DNA of 49,228 nucleotides from CALFBG01 sp045110315 (GTDB lineage Bacteria > Bacteroidota > Bacteroidia > Chitinophagales > Saprospiraceae), in assembly GCA_045110315.1 (NCBI GenBank), contig JBGCFY010000050.1:1-49228 (forward strand), in the 5' to 3' direction. The notes below the pieces were generated by a model. That model was not told where the DNA came from. It searched no databases and saw only the letters and a list, made by a program, of their open reading frames with translations. The translations under genes and the position numbers were made by a program. Below, piece by piece: positions 26,608 through 35,674 of the stretch; within the stretch, counting starts at the first letter, position 1; every line of letters starts with the position of its first letter.

Positions 26608-27609
26608 CTAAAAAGTCCCCGACGCTGATTTATAAATAACTGCGACAACCACTTGCCCTACGGCTCTCAGACTTTGCTTATCAATAATATCAATTTGATC
26701 GTCGTGTGTATGCCAATGTGCGCCGAATCTTCCCGTAGCTTGTACATTAATAATATCCAGCATTGGAATTTGAGCGATGGTATTCACAAAGTAATGATCA
26801 TCCGTAATCCCTTTTCCCGTTTCACTCGTAAAATAATTTCCGTAGCCCATTGCCATTGCTAGTTTCCAGACTTTATTGGTATAATTCCCTGCGAATTGCA
26901 TCGAAACGGCTTCTCTCGCAAAACGAGCATTCTTCGCCCCTACCATATCCAGCAAGATTCCAAACTTAGGCTTTCGCTCCGAATAATTAAGATTTCGAGA
27001 CCAATATTGAGAACCTAAGCACCAAGAATTGGTATTTCCTGATTCATCATCTCCATAGTCTTCCAAATCAAATAACACGATATCAATTCCTTGGTCACCA
27101 ATACCATTGGCTTGAATCAAACGCGCAATTTCCATCAAAACCGCAACGCCACTTCCTCCGTCGTCAGCCCCCATGATTGGTTTTTTACGCTCGGAAGCTT
27201 CCGTTTCTTCATCTGCCATGTGTCGGGTATCCCAGTGTGCAGCGAGCACAATGCGATCCGTTTGTGCCGGATTATATTTGGCGATGATATTCGTTCCTTT
27301 TAGCATTTCTCCCGTATAGGCTTTCGCCTCAAAGTTTTGCTCTTCTACCGTGGCTCCAAATTTCTTGAATTGACTGACCAACCAATTTTTACAAGCAGTA
27401 TGTGCGTCCGTATTAGGTTTACGAGGACCAAAAGCCAATTGTCCTTCCACGTAAGCATAGGCAGAATCTTTTTGGAACTTCGGAATTTGCAACTTTTCTT
27501 TAGGCTTTACCTCAACGATCGTTTCTGTTGGTTTTGGATCTTGGTTGCAAGACCATAAGCTCAAACCTAACAACAACAAAAAGAGGAAAGACAAACGGGA
27601 AGTAGACAT
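26608..27609 (-). CDS. M28-fold lipoprotein, glutaminyl-cyclase-like
   Basis: 333 aa from the ATG at 27609 (MSTSRLSFLF); the frame is open seven codons further to a TTG. Lipobox SLWSC gives acyl-Cys21. The zinc-enzyme core AAHWDTRHM, MGADDGGSGVAVLMEIAR, VLFDLEDYG, CLGSQYW and a late HWHTHDDQIDII is that of M28 peptidases. The LFDLEDYG/GSQYW region favours the glutaminyl-peptide cyclotransferase subgroup. It would sit on an envelope membrane and either form N-terminal pyroglutamate on exported proteins or cleave peptides. It follows a membrane protein gene after 46 bp and cysS beyond that, all on one strand. Confidence 0.85.
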   Translation of the reverse strand: MSTSRLSFLFLLLLGLSLWSCNQDPKPTETIVEVKPKEKLQIPKFQKDSAYAYVEGQLAFGPRKPNTDAHTACKNWLVSQFKKFGATVEEQNFEAKAYTGEMLKGTNIIAKYNPAQTDRIVLAAHWDTRHMADEETEASERKKPIMGADDGGSGVAVLMEIARLIQANGIGDQGIDIVLFDLEDYGDDESGNTNSWCLGSQYWSRNLNYSERKPKFGILLDMVGAKNARFAREAVSMQFAGNYTNKVWKLAMAMGYGNYFTSETGKGITDDHYFVNTIAQIPMLDIINVQATGRFGAHWHTHDDQIDIIDKQSLRAVGQVVVAVIYKSASGTF

Positions 27610-27655
27610 ACTATTATTATTTTTGGTCAAAATTTAAAAAGCTAATATAGGAAAC

Positions 27656-28324
27656 CTACGCAAAATACTGCCACGCAACGTACATTAAACCCAAGTTTGA
27701 AAGCAAGGAGAGCCATAACCACATAGAGGAGCCTCCAATCAGTTCTTCTTGAATAAATTCGTCAACGTCTTTTTGTACTTCGGTTTGAATCGCGGGTATA
27801 TTCTCTACACTTAAATCCATACTTTCACTAATCCTAGATAGAGACGCAAAGATAGGGGCTCTTTCTAACAAAAACTTAAGCCCTGCTTTCAAACTACGAT
27901 TCGATCCAACTGCCGAATTTTTAACGTAGTCACTCACTCCATTTAAGGTTTTTCCGGCGAAAGCCGAACTATTACTCAAACCTTCCTTACTACTAACGAC
28001 AGCCTGTACAACCGTTCCCAACACCGAAGCAATCAAGCCCTGCGTATTATCATACAATAAAGCAAGCCCACGCATCATCACATATTTTCTGGCCATCCAA
28101 AAGTAAAATACCGGAAAGACAACTAGAAAAAGGGCAAAAAATACAATTGCATAGATACTTCCTGCCCAACTGGCACCATTCAACCAGCCTCCAAGAAAGA
28201 TAAATGCAAAGATAATATTTGCGATCATTCCCAAAAGGAAAGGCAACAGCACGCGTAAGATAAAGCCAAAGCCTGATTTAAACGGGCGAAGTACTTTTTG
28301 GGTAATTTTGGTAGGTTTTGACAT
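27656..28324 (-). CDS. Membrane protein, unknown function
   Basis: 222 aa with three predicted membrane helices: about residues 20-42 (FILRVLLPFLLGMIANIIFA), 52-78 and a C-terminal one near 200-220 (WLWLSLLSNLGLMYVAW). The middle is soluble and amphipathic. I recognise no domain. It lies 30 bp after cysS and 46 bp before the M28 lipoprotein gene, so it is probably co-transcribed with both. Confidence 0.75.
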   Translation of the reverse strand: MSKPTKITQKVLRPFKSGFGFILRVLLPFLLGMIANIIFAFIFLGGWLNGASWAGSIYAIVFFALFLVVFPVFYFWMARKYVMMRGLALLYDNTQGLIASVLGTVVQAVVSSKEGLSNSSAFAGKTLNGVSDYVKNSAVGSNRSLKAGLKFLLERAPIFASLSRISESMDLSVENIPAIQTEVQKDVDEFIQEELIGGSSMWLWLSLLSNLGLMYVAWQYFA

Positions 28325-28354
28325 TAATGTTTTTTATCAAAAAAAGTATTTAAA

Positions 28355-29863
28355 TTATTCTTTAGACCAAGCGGTTCCTTCTTTTCCATCCTTAAGTTGA
28401 ATTTTCAAAGCTTGTAAGCCATCTCGAATTTTATCCGAAGTAGACCAATCTTTATTGGCGCGAGAATGTTGGCGCAGATCAATGATCAATTCCATCAAAC
28501 CATCTAAGGTTCCATTCGCATCGGCACCGGCGGCAGCTTCGTCCACCAAACCAAAAATATCATAAATAAACTCCTTGAAGCTCGCTTGAAAACGCTCCAG
28601 TGTCGCCGCCGAAATCGTATTCAAATCAACTGCTTTACTTTGCATTTTATTGATCTCTGGCACTAGCTCAAACATTGTTGCTAAAACTCTCGGTGTGTTG
28701 AAATCATCATCCATGTTGTGATACATCAGCTCTACCAATCCAATGATCCGTTCCTCGTAAGCTTCGTCGGTAGCAGTACCACCACCATGCTTAAAGTTCT
28801 GCAAATGCTGATTGGCTTCCATCAATCGACGATAAGCTTTTTCTGCGGCGAGTAAAGATTCGTCCGTCAAGTCTAGCGTACTGCGATAATGTGATTGCAA
28901 CATAAAGAAGCGAATCATCATTGGGCTGTAAGCCTTAGAAATATGTTCGCTATCTCCCGTAAAAAGCTGCTGTGGTGTAATGGAATTTCCATCACTCTTA
29001 GACATTTTTTTACCATTCATCAAAAGCATATTTGTATGCAACCAATACTTAGCGGGTGCACAACCACAAGCGCCGTAGTTTTGAGCAATTTCATTTTCGT
29101 GGTGGGGGAATTTTAAATCATTTCCACCGCCATGAATATCGAAGTTTTTACCCAAGTATTTTGTACTCATTGCGGAGCATTCTAGGTGCCAGCCGGGAAA
29201 TCCGACAGACCAAGGAGAATTCCAACGCATCAGGTGACTAGGATCTGCTTTGATCCAAATTGCAAAATCGGAAGGATGATTTTTTTCACTCTGGTGTTTC
29301 AAGTCTGTTCTAGTCTCTACCAATAAATCATCAATTACTCTCCCTGACAACTTTCCGTATACGGCTTCTTTTTTGGCAAAACCAATCGTATCAAAATAGA
29401 CAGAACCATTTTTTTCGTAACCATATCCTCGATCCAGAATACTTTGCACCATTTCGATTTGCTCGATGATGTGTCCCGTTGCTCTTGGTTCGATGCTAGG
29501 CTCTAGAGTATTAAAGATGCGCATCATCGCGTGAAAACCATTGGAATAACGCTGAACGATTTCCATTGGCTCTAGTTGTTCCAATCTTGCTTTTTTACCA
29601 ATCTTATCTTCTGCTCCGATATCTGTATCTCCTTCTAAGTGTCCTACATCCGTAATATTTCGTACATAACGAACTTTGAACCCCTTGCTTAGGAGATAAC
29701 GATAAATTACGTCAAAACTTACAAAGGTTCGGCAATTCCCTAAATGTACATCGCTGTAAACGGTAGGTCCACAAACGTACATTCCCACGTGATTCTCGTG
29801 AATGGGTTCAAATTTTTCCTTTGTTCGGTTAAGGCTATTGTAAATGCTTAATTGGTTCTCCAT
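28355..29863 (-). CDS. cysS: Cysteinyl-tRNA synthetase
   Basis: 502 aa class I aminoacyl-tRNA synthetase charging tRNA-Cys. The N-terminus MYVCGPTVYSDVHLGNCRTF holds the first zinc Cys and the HIGH-type HLGN motif. WHLECSAM and HGGGNDLKFPHHENEIAQ supply the other zinc ligands, and KKMSKSDGN is the KMSKS loop near residue 290. The DALR-like C-terminal anticodon region is complete. A -7 promoter element lies immediately upstream of the ATG, so the mRNA may be almost leaderless. First gene of a probable three-gene unit. Confidence 0.98.
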   Translation of the reverse strand: MENQLSIYNSLNRTKEKFEPIHENHVGMYVCGPTVYSDVHLGNCRTFVSFDVIYRYLLSKGFKVRYVRNITDVGHLEGDTDIGAEDKIGKKARLEQLEPMEIVQRYSNGFHAMMRIFNTLEPSIEPRATGHIIEQIEMVQSILDRGYGYEKNGSVYFDTIGFAKKEAVYGKLSGRVIDDLLVETRTDLKHQSEKNHPSDFAIWIKADPSHLMRWNSPWSVGFPGWHLECSAMSTKYLGKNFDIHGGGNDLKFPHHENEIAQNYGACGCAPAKYWLHTNMLLMNGKKMSKSDGNSITPQQLFTGDSEHISKAYSPMMIRFFMLQSHYRSTLDLTDESLLAAEKAYRRLMEANQHLQNFKHGGGTATDEAYEERIIGLVELMYHNMDDDFNTPRVLATMFELVPEINKMQSKAVDLNTISAATLERFQASFKEFIYDIFGLVDEAAAGADANGTLDGLMELIIDLRQHSRANKDWSTSDKIRDGLQALKIQLKDGKEGTAWSKE

Positions 29864-29867
29864 ATCG

Positions 29868-29875
29868 CAAAAGTA
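29868..29875 (-). promoter_or_regulatory. cysS: Candidate cysS promoter, -7 element
   Basis: TACTTTTG on the minus strand matches TAnnTTTG and ends five bases before the cysS ATG. Transcription would start at or within a few bases of the start codon. The nearest upstream TTG is 26 bp away, longer than the usual 17-23. Confidence 0.4.
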
Positions 29876-29977
29876 TAAATTAATTTTTGATTAGTCTAGC
29901 TCAATAATTGGTCTACGCAAATTGTGCCCAACGGTTTAATTATTAAGGTCTTTTTTTCTTACGTTTATTACTTACAT

Positions 29978-30138
29978 AGAAGTTGTTTAAAAACTCTAAA
30001 AATGTTTGCGAATTGATCTTTTTGTCCAACTTTTCAGCTTTTTTATCCTCCGTAGCGGTGCTACGAACTCCAAAAAGAGCTTCAACTTGAATAAAAATCT
30101 CTCCTTCTCAACTGCTTTTCGAATTATTAAACAACTTC
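29978..30138. mobile_element. 161-bp palindromic MITE-like element, copy 1
   Basis: Perfect 12-bp terminal inverted repeats GAAGTTGTTTAA (29978-29989) and TTAAACAACTTC (30127-30138). The element is flanked on both sides by ATA (29975-29977 and 30139-30141), a likely 3-bp target duplication. A CGTAGC-GGT-GCTACG hairpin at 30051-30065 is centred exactly on the element's midpoint, and the two halves remain recognisably complementary in between. There is no coding capacity. The right end overlaps the stop codon of the next gene. It has the same length and layout as the element at 43651-43811. Confidence 0.75.
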
Positions 30139-31174
30139 ATAATAATAAATGGCTAATTACGGGATAATGATCCGAAAATTCTTCTTTGATAATTTGATGG
30201 TCCAAGATTTGAAATCGTGGATCAGCTAAAATATAATCTATCCGCAATGCGGGAATGCTTCCCGCATAAGTAGTACCGAGACCAGGTCCTTTTTGCTGAA
30301 AAGCATCTTGCAATTGCTGGGTCAAAATTCGATAACTATAAGATTGAGGCGTATCATTGAAATCGCCACATAAAATAACTGGATATGGAGATGCTGCCAT
30401 ATGTTTGGCAATTCGGCGAGCTTGCTCTGGTCGCTTAAGTGCTGCTTTTTTTACTTTTTTTAATACTCCTCCGATATCCGACCAAGCTTCTTTTTGTTGG
30501 AGTTTATCCAATTTCAAAATCTTAGTGGCGTCACTGCTTACCTTGTTGGATTGTAGATGAATCGAATATACTCGTACGCGTTGTTTCCCAATTTCGAGGT
30601 CCACCCAGCTACACGAATTCAAAGATGCTGTAAAATCCATTTGCCCCGTTGCTTTAATCGGGTATTTTGTATAGACAGAAGTACCTTTAAAATGGTGGAA
30701 ATATTTGAGTTTAAGGCCATTTTTGAGGATATCTTCATCAAACTTCGTAAGTTCTTGTCCACAAAAAATATCTATTCCTGCTCCATCTTTAAAATACTCA
30801 AAAAATGCTTTTTGCTTGGCTTCTTTAATCTTTCTGAGTCTAGAACCATTCGCTTTGCTATAAAAAATATAAGAGGCATTAAAACTCATTACCTTAATAC
30901 TTTCCTTCGGAATCGGGGGCGTATTTAAATTATAACCTATAAAATTATTGAAATGGTTCCAGCCCATAAGCATACAGGCTAAAGAGAAGAGGAAATATTT
31001 TTTCTTGAGTATTAGCCAAGTAATCACAAAGAGGATATTAGCCAATAGTAACCAAGGATAAGCGATACCAAATAAAGAAAATTGCCAGCAAGTTTCGGGA
31101 TTAACGTACGGGGATAAGTAAGATAAAAAACTTAATAGAATGATCGTGAGGTTGAACCACCGTAACAAGGACAT
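30137..31174 (-). CDS. Endonuclease/exonuclease/phosphatase family membrane protein
   Basis: 345 aa. Three N-terminal hydrophobic helices (about residues 5-25, 33-55, 58-78) precede a metal-dependent EEP domain: IKVMSFNASYIF, FCGQE (catalytic Glu), YSIHLQSN, VILCGDFNDTP, RIDYILAD and a final SDHYPVIS with the conserved Asp-His. The domain could cleave nucleic acid or phosphodiester/inositol-type substrates; anchoring to the membrane argues against a general DNA-repair role. It is the last gene of the mutL-rhomboid-rhomboid cluster, a gene order I recall as common in Bacteroidota. Its stop codon overlaps the end of the mobile element. Confidence 0.88.
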   Translation of the reverse strand: MSLLRWFNLTIILLSFLSYLSPYVNPETCWQFSLFGIAYPWLLLANILFVITWLILKKKYFLFSLACMLMGWNHFNNFIGYNLNTPPIPKESIKVMSFNASYIFYSKANGSRLRKIKEAKQKAFFEYFKDGAGIDIFCGQELTKFDEDILKNGLKLKYFHHFKGTSVYTKYPIKATGQMDFTASLNSCSWVDLEIGKQRVRVYSIHLQSNKVSSDATKILKLDKLQQKEAWSDIGGVLKKVKKAALKRPEQARRIAKHMAASPYPVILCGDFNDTPQSYSYRILTQQLQDAFQQKGPGLGTTYAGSIPALRIDYILADPRFQILDHQIIKEEFSDHYPVISHLLL

Positions 31175-31249
31175 CGGTTAGTGAGGTATTTATGCTAGCA
31201 TCAAAAAATAAAGTTACCAGCGTTTATGCCAAATAATTTAGGCTAAAGT

Positions 31250-32179
31250 CTACTTTTTACTTGCTTTGAAAAGGGTTTCTTTTTCTTCCTCACTCAAACT
31301 TTCGTAGCCAGATTTTTTAATCTTTTCCAAAATAGAATCCACTCGGTCTTGAAAGTTGCGATCTCTTCCACTATCCGTTCTTGCACTTCCTTTCCCCGCT
31401 TTTGCGGTGACTGGATTTTTGTATACCATTTTAGGTCCTTTACTTTTGCCACTCAAGCTCTCTTTAATATCACTAAAATAATTGGCAAAAAAGTGTAGGA
31501 ATTTATTGACCGGCTCCGACAAATCTGATCCTTGATTCAATTGGCGGATGTATAGCCAACCCATAAACGCACCACCTAAGTGGGCTAAGTGACCACCTGT
31601 ATTGACACCACCTGAAAGACCAATCAAATCTAGAAAAATAATGAGTACCACAATGTACTTCATCTTTACTCGCCCAAGCAAAATTAAATTCAATTCATAC
31701 TCTGGTGCGGTCGTTCCCGCAGCTAGAACTAAGCCCATGACAGCTGCCGAAGCCCCCAAGGCATATTGTCCCATTGGTAAAGTCGTCAAATTGGCACTCA
31801 AGAAATAAACTAAACTTCCAAAAAGACCACTGAGCAAATAGATCGGTAGAATATGGTGCTTTCCTAGTAAATCTCGGACAATAAAGCTCAACCAATAGAA
31901 GAGAATCATATTCCACAGAATATGCATAAAGCCTTCGTGGAGAAACATTGTGGTCACTAACACCCAAGGATGCGTCAAATTGTGCCACCAATCTTTACCA
32001 ATACAAAAGAAATGTAGAAAATCAGAGAATTGACTAGATCCCGGACCGTAAAAGCCCGCTAAAATAATTTTCATCAAATTGATAAAAACAAAAAATATAA
32101 TATTGACTAGAATAATCCTCGTAAGGATATTCCCTGAACTAAATTCTCGCTTAACATCGTCCCAAATGGAAGCTAACAT
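31250..32179 (-). CDS. Rhomboid intramembrane serine protease (long form)
   Basis: 309 aa, six predicted membrane helices plus a cytoplasmic tail. Catalytic Ser144 is in GASAAVMG, where most rhomboids have GASGxxxG. His200 is in GGHLAHLGGAFMG, and the conserved N-terminal HEGFMHILWNM helix is present. The tail ends in a small helical module (DRVDSILEKIKKSGYESLSE) seen in other Bacteroidota rhomboids. It cleaves transmembrane helices of client proteins; substrates are unknown. It follows the second rhomboid gene after 196 bp. Confidence 0.9.
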   Translation of the reverse strand: MLASIWDDVKREFSSGNILTRIILVNIIFFVFINLMKIILAGFYGPGSSQFSDFLHFFCIGKDWWHNLTHPWVLVTTMFLHEGFMHILWNMILFYWLSFIVRDLLGKHHILPIYLLSGLFGSLVYFLSANLTTLPMGQYALGASAAVMGLVLAAGTTAPEYELNLILLGRVKMKYIVVLIIFLDLIGLSGGVNTGGHLAHLGGAFMGWLYIRQLNQGSDLSEPVNKFLHFFANYFSDIKESLSGKSKGPKMVYKNPVTAKAGKGSARTDSGRDRNFQDRVDSILEKIKKSGYESLSEEEKETLFKASKK

Positions 32180-32375
32180 AAATTAGCGTTTTTTTTATGC
32201 TTTTGACAAACTGCCAAGAAGCCTGCTTTACGAAGCTATTTAAACTTCATTTTCAAAAATAAAAACTTGTGCTTACTTTATCAAGTTTTTTATAACTCAA
32301 AACTACTTTGTTTTACCAAAATCAAATAATCCGTAGGCGATGGTAAATCAACTTCTTTCCAAACATCATACCTAT

Positions 32376-33083
32376 TTAAACCATATTTCCCGTCTTTCGC
32401 CAGTATAAGATGATTAACAAGCCAAACAAAGCTCCACCTAAATGGGCGAAATGGGCGACACCAGTATTAAATCCACTGAGTCCTAAGTACAATTCTAAAG
32501 CTCCGTAGATAATAACGAAATATTTGGCCTCCAAAGCAAATGGAAGTGGAAAAATCATCAATTTATTATTCGGAAAGCTCATTCCGTAACCTGCCAAAAG
32601 ACCAAAAATCGAACCCGAAGCACCTAAAGCGGGCGCATTGAGTAGCGCATTGAAGCCACCTAAATCTGAATTCGTATAATTTCTACCTTGTGCAATGAGT
32701 TCTCCACCATTTTTCAACACCTCTTGAACCATCATTGGATCCAAGGTCGACAAAGCGTATTGGTATTCTATATATTTCACTAGAAGGTACAAGAACGCTG
32801 CCCCGAATCCCGTAAAGAAGTAATAAAATAAAAACTTCTTACTCCCCCATAAAGCTTCTAGGGCGCTGCCAAATAAATACAAGCCCCACATATTAAAGAA
32901 TAAGTGCATCAAATCACCATGCATAAACATGTGAGTGACGAGCTGAAAGGGTTTAAAAAATTCCGACAAAGGAAAATACATCATCAACATAGCTCGCCAT
33001 TCTCCCGGCAAAGCCATCGTACCGATAAACATCAGCACATTGATAATAATAAGATTTTTAACTACTTCCGTTACATTACCCAT
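32376..33083 (-). CDS. Rhomboid intramembrane serine protease (short form)
   Basis: 235 aa. Catalytic Ser156 in GASGSIFG and His214 in HFAHLGGALFG form the canonical dyad, and THMFMHGDLMHLFFNMWGL carries the conserved His and Asn of helix 2. A longer loop (about residues 105-145) precedes the catalytic helix. It lies 142 bp after mutL and is followed by a second rhomboid of different layout, so the two are not a recent duplicate. Confidence 0.93.
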   Translation of the reverse strand: MGNVTEVVKNLIIINVLMFIGTMALPGEWRAMLMMYFPLSEFFKPFQLVTHMFMHGDLMHLFFNMWGLYLFGSALEALWGSKKFLFYYFFTGFGAAFLYLLVKYIEYQYALSTLDPMMVQEVLKNGGELIAQGRNYTNSDLGGFNALLNAPALGASGSIFGLLAGYGMSFPNNKLMIFPLPFALEAKYFVIIYGALELYLGLSGFNTGVAHFAHLGGALFGLLIILYWRKTGNMV

Positions 33084-33225
33084 ATCAATAGATCATTCAA
33101 TTACTTATCCGCTTCGTGATAGCCCGTAAGGTAAATTTATAAATACAATTGTAGCGTACAAATTAGACAAAAGGATAAAACACTTAGATAAATACGCATT
33201 AACAATCTATCCCTTCCAAAGTATA

Positions 33226-35106
33226 CTAACCGTTAAAACGCTTTTGGAGTTCGTCTAGTTCAAAGGTGATGAAACAATTTCGCCCCGTTGGACTTTTATA
33301 CGGTACGGCACAAGCGAAGAGTTTATCCGTCAAGCTCTGCATTTCTGCTGCCGTCAGTTTTTGCCCTCTTTTAATCGCCGCACTACGTGCCATAGAACGA
33401 GCAATATTTTCTTTATTATCTAAACGGAGTTCTAGGTTGGCTTTGTATTGCTCTAAGAGTTGTTCGATCAGTTGTTGTTCATCTTCTCCTGAGTTTAAGT
33501 TTGCCGGTACGCCGTGAATGACAAAGGTATTATCTTTACCAAAAGCTTGGATATCGAAGCCTAGAGCATTGATCGCAGGCAAAATTTCGCTGAGTAAAGG
33601 AGCATCCGTCGGAGACACCTTTATTTGTTTTGGAAACAATTCTTTTTGAGTAAAGCTTTCCTCTTCGTTGAGGGCTGCTAAATATTTTTCGTAGAGGATT
33701 CTTTCGTGCGCTGCCTGTTGATCAATCAACAGGAATCCAGATTTGATCTGGCTGACGATATAAGAAGTGTGAATTTGATAAGCAGGCCTTTGCTCTTTTG
33801 AAAAGCTTCCCGAAGCATCATCCATACTCCCCGTCTCATCTGACCATTCACTGCCGATGGTTGTTACATTCTGCTGATTCTCTTCCGAGAAACGCTGTTC
33901 GTTATTGTTTGTACTTTCGTCAAAATCATCCAACCCATTGTATAATTTCTCCCAATTCTTTAAGTTGGAAGCTTCCCGAGGATCCGTATTTCTCGAACCA
34001 CTATTTCCCGCTGACGAAGCAGAAAAGTCAACTTTATCGAGGTTAATAGGTCGAGTAGAAGGAATTGGCGTATTCGAAAAGTGTGGATCTTGTTCAAAAT
34101 CCAAGGTTGGTGTAATGCTATATTGCCCTAAAGCATGACGAATGGCGACTTTTAAATAATTGTAAACCAAACGTTCGTCGTCGAATTTAATTTCTTGTTT
34201 GGTGGGATGTACATTGATATCGATTCTTGCGGGATCAATATCAATAAAAATCACGTACAAAGGAAAAGTGTCTGCTTGCAACAACTCTTCGTAAGCCCCC
34301 ATAATCGCATGATTGAGGTAAGCACTTTTGATGAATCTACGGTTGACGTAAAACAACTGCTCCCCTCTCGTCTTTTTAGCAAATTCGGGTTTACCAACGT
34401 AGCCATACAATTTCAGCACGTCCGTCTCTTCCGAAACGGGTACTAATTTTTTGTTGCAACTATTTCCAAAAACATTAACGATGCGCTGACGCAAATTACC
34501 CGATGGTAAATGAAATACTTCTGCTCCATTGTGATGTAACGTAAAGAAGATATCTGGATTCGCCACTGCAATTCGCTGAAATTCATCCAAAATATGCCGC
34601 ATTTCTACGGTATTAGATTTCAAAAAATTCCGACGGGCGGGAACATTGTAAAAAAGATTCTTGATGGATAAACTTGTTCCCGCAGCACATTGACAAGGCT
34701 CTTGTAAGTTTACGGTAGAACCTTCAACCACCAGCCGCGTTCCCAATTCATCTTTTTGCAAGCGAGTCTTCATTTCCACCTGAGCGATCGCAGAGATAGA
34801 AGCTAGCGCCTCTCCTCGAAACCCCATGGTTCGAATTTCAAACAAATCTTTAGCCTGTCTAATTTTGGACGTAGCGTGTCGTTCAAAACTCATGCGAGCG
34901 TCCGTTTCCGACATACCACAACCATTGTCAATGATTTGGAGTAAGGTTTTCCCTGCATCTTTGACGATAAGTTTGATATTCGTGCTACCAGCATCAATTG
35001 AGTTCTCAATCAATTCTTTCACCACCGAAGCTGGACGCTGAATCACCTCACCAGCAGCAATTTGATTAGCAATTGAATCTGGAAGCTGCTGAATAATATC
35101 AGCCAT
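33226..35106 (-). CDS. mutL: DNA mismatch repair protein MutL
   Basis: 626 aa. The N-terminal GHKL ATPase is complete: IAAGEVIQRPASVVKELIEN, DAGSTNIKL, IIDNGCGM and TMGFRGEALASI. A Ser/Asn/Asp-rich linker (about 350-440) joins the C-terminal dimerisation domain. The endonuclease metal motifs of MutL proteins are altered: DQHA-x2-E-x4-E reads DQQAAHERILYE at 462-473, and the usual C-P-H-G-R-P reads SPTGRN near 605-610. It acts with MutS in mismatch repair. Followed by two rhomboid genes. Confidence 0.97.
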   Translation of the reverse strand: MADIIQQLPDSIANQIAAGEVIQRPASVVKELIENSIDAGSTNIKLIVKDAGKTLLQIIDNGCGMSETDARMSFERHATSKIRQAKDLFEIRTMGFRGEALASISAIAQVEMKTRLQKDELGTRLVVEGSTVNLQEPCQCAAGTSLSIKNLFYNVPARRNFLKSNTVEMRHILDEFQRIAVANPDIFFTLHHNGAEVFHLPSGNLRQRIVNVFGNSCNKKLVPVSEETDVLKLYGYVGKPEFAKKTRGEQLFYVNRRFIKSAYLNHAIMGAYEELLQADTFPLYVIFIDIDPARIDINVHPTKQEIKFDDERLVYNYLKVAIRHALGQYSITPTLDFEQDPHFSNTPIPSTRPINLDKVDFSASSAGNSGSRNTDPREASNLKNWEKLYNGLDDFDESTNNNEQRFSEENQQNVTTIGSEWSDETGSMDDASGSFSKEQRPAYQIHTSYIVSQIKSGFLLIDQQAAHERILYEKYLAALNEEESFTQKELFPKQIKVSPTDAPLLSEILPAINALGFDIQAFGKDNTFVIHGVPANLNSGEDEQQLIEQLLEQYKANLELRLDNKENIARSMARSAAIKRGQKLTAAEMQSLTDKLFACAVPYKSPTGRNCFITFELDELQKRFNG

Positions 35107-35162
35107 ATTGTCTTTAATTTTATGAAAACTATATAATAGCCTTAGGTCATGCCTACCTAAGT

Positions 35163-35474
35163 TTACATCATTTCGATTAGTCGAGGCAAATATACATTAA
35201 GTAATACATATGATAGCACAAGTAAAACAACAATTATTGCCAACAGCAACATATTCGACCGAAAGACCTGTTTCGATCGGTAGCGTGTATCCTTATTGTA
35301 ACCTCTGCGAAAACCACTGGAAATGCGGAGTTTAGTAGCTTCTGCATTATTTTTTTCTAATTGTGCCACTCTTTCCCGTAATTTTTCTGCCTCTTCCTTC
35401 TTTTCGTCCCAAAATCGAGGTACATAATTAAACGACCGATGATTAGGGATTTTAAATCCTTTTAATTTCAACAT
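35163..35474 (-). CDS. Small conserved membrane protein upstream of mutL
   Basis: 103 aa. Residues 1-30 carry a conserved-looking HRSFNYVPRFWDEKKEEAE motif, followed by a charged coiled-coil (EKLRERVAQLEKNN), a basic stretch and a C-terminal membrane helix (about 75-96). I recall similar short proteins beside mutL in Bacteroidota; function unknown. The gap to mutL is 56 bp. A candidate mutL promoter lies inside the end of this gene. Confidence 0.8.
   Translation of the reverse strand: MLKLKGFKIPNHRSFNYVPRFWDEKKEEAEKLRERVAQLEKNNAEATKLRISSGFRRGYNKDTRYRSKQVFRSNMLLLAIIVVLLVLSYVLLNVYLPRLIEMM
35187..35194 (-). promoter_or_regulatory. mutL: Possible mutL promoter, -7 element
   Basis: TATATTTG on the minus strand matches TAnnTTTG, 80 bp before the mutL ATG and inside the 3' end of the upstream gene. 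A CTTG lies 24 bp upstream of it, one base beyond the usual range. Confidence 0.35.
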
Positions 35475-35569
35475 AAGTTTGTGCTTTAAATTTCCAACAA
35501 ATATTGGGGGATCTATGTTTATCAGAAAACCATAATATTTAGACTAATGCCTTATAAAATAGTTACGTT

Positions 35570-35674
35570 GCAAGGTAGAACTTGCTTATTGGTCTGATTA
35601 GGAGCCGTCAAACTCCGTACCTAGGATGCTTATTTGAGTTCAACTAAGCTATAGTTAAGAAGTGCTCCTATTAG
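35570..35674. other. Nested inverted repeats, possible structured RNA
   Basis: GCAAG/CTTGC (35570-35574, 35581-35585) forms a small hairpin. Next to it, 35594-35605 pairs with 35664-35674 (about 11 bp, one bulge, one G-U). Inside that stem AACTC/GAGTT (35611-35615, 35636-35640) and AACTA/TAGTT (35642-35646, 35652-35656) pair. Together they give a branched fold. It lies 96-200 bp upstream of the 35474 start, so it could be a leader of that gene or a separate small RNA. Confidence 0.3.
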
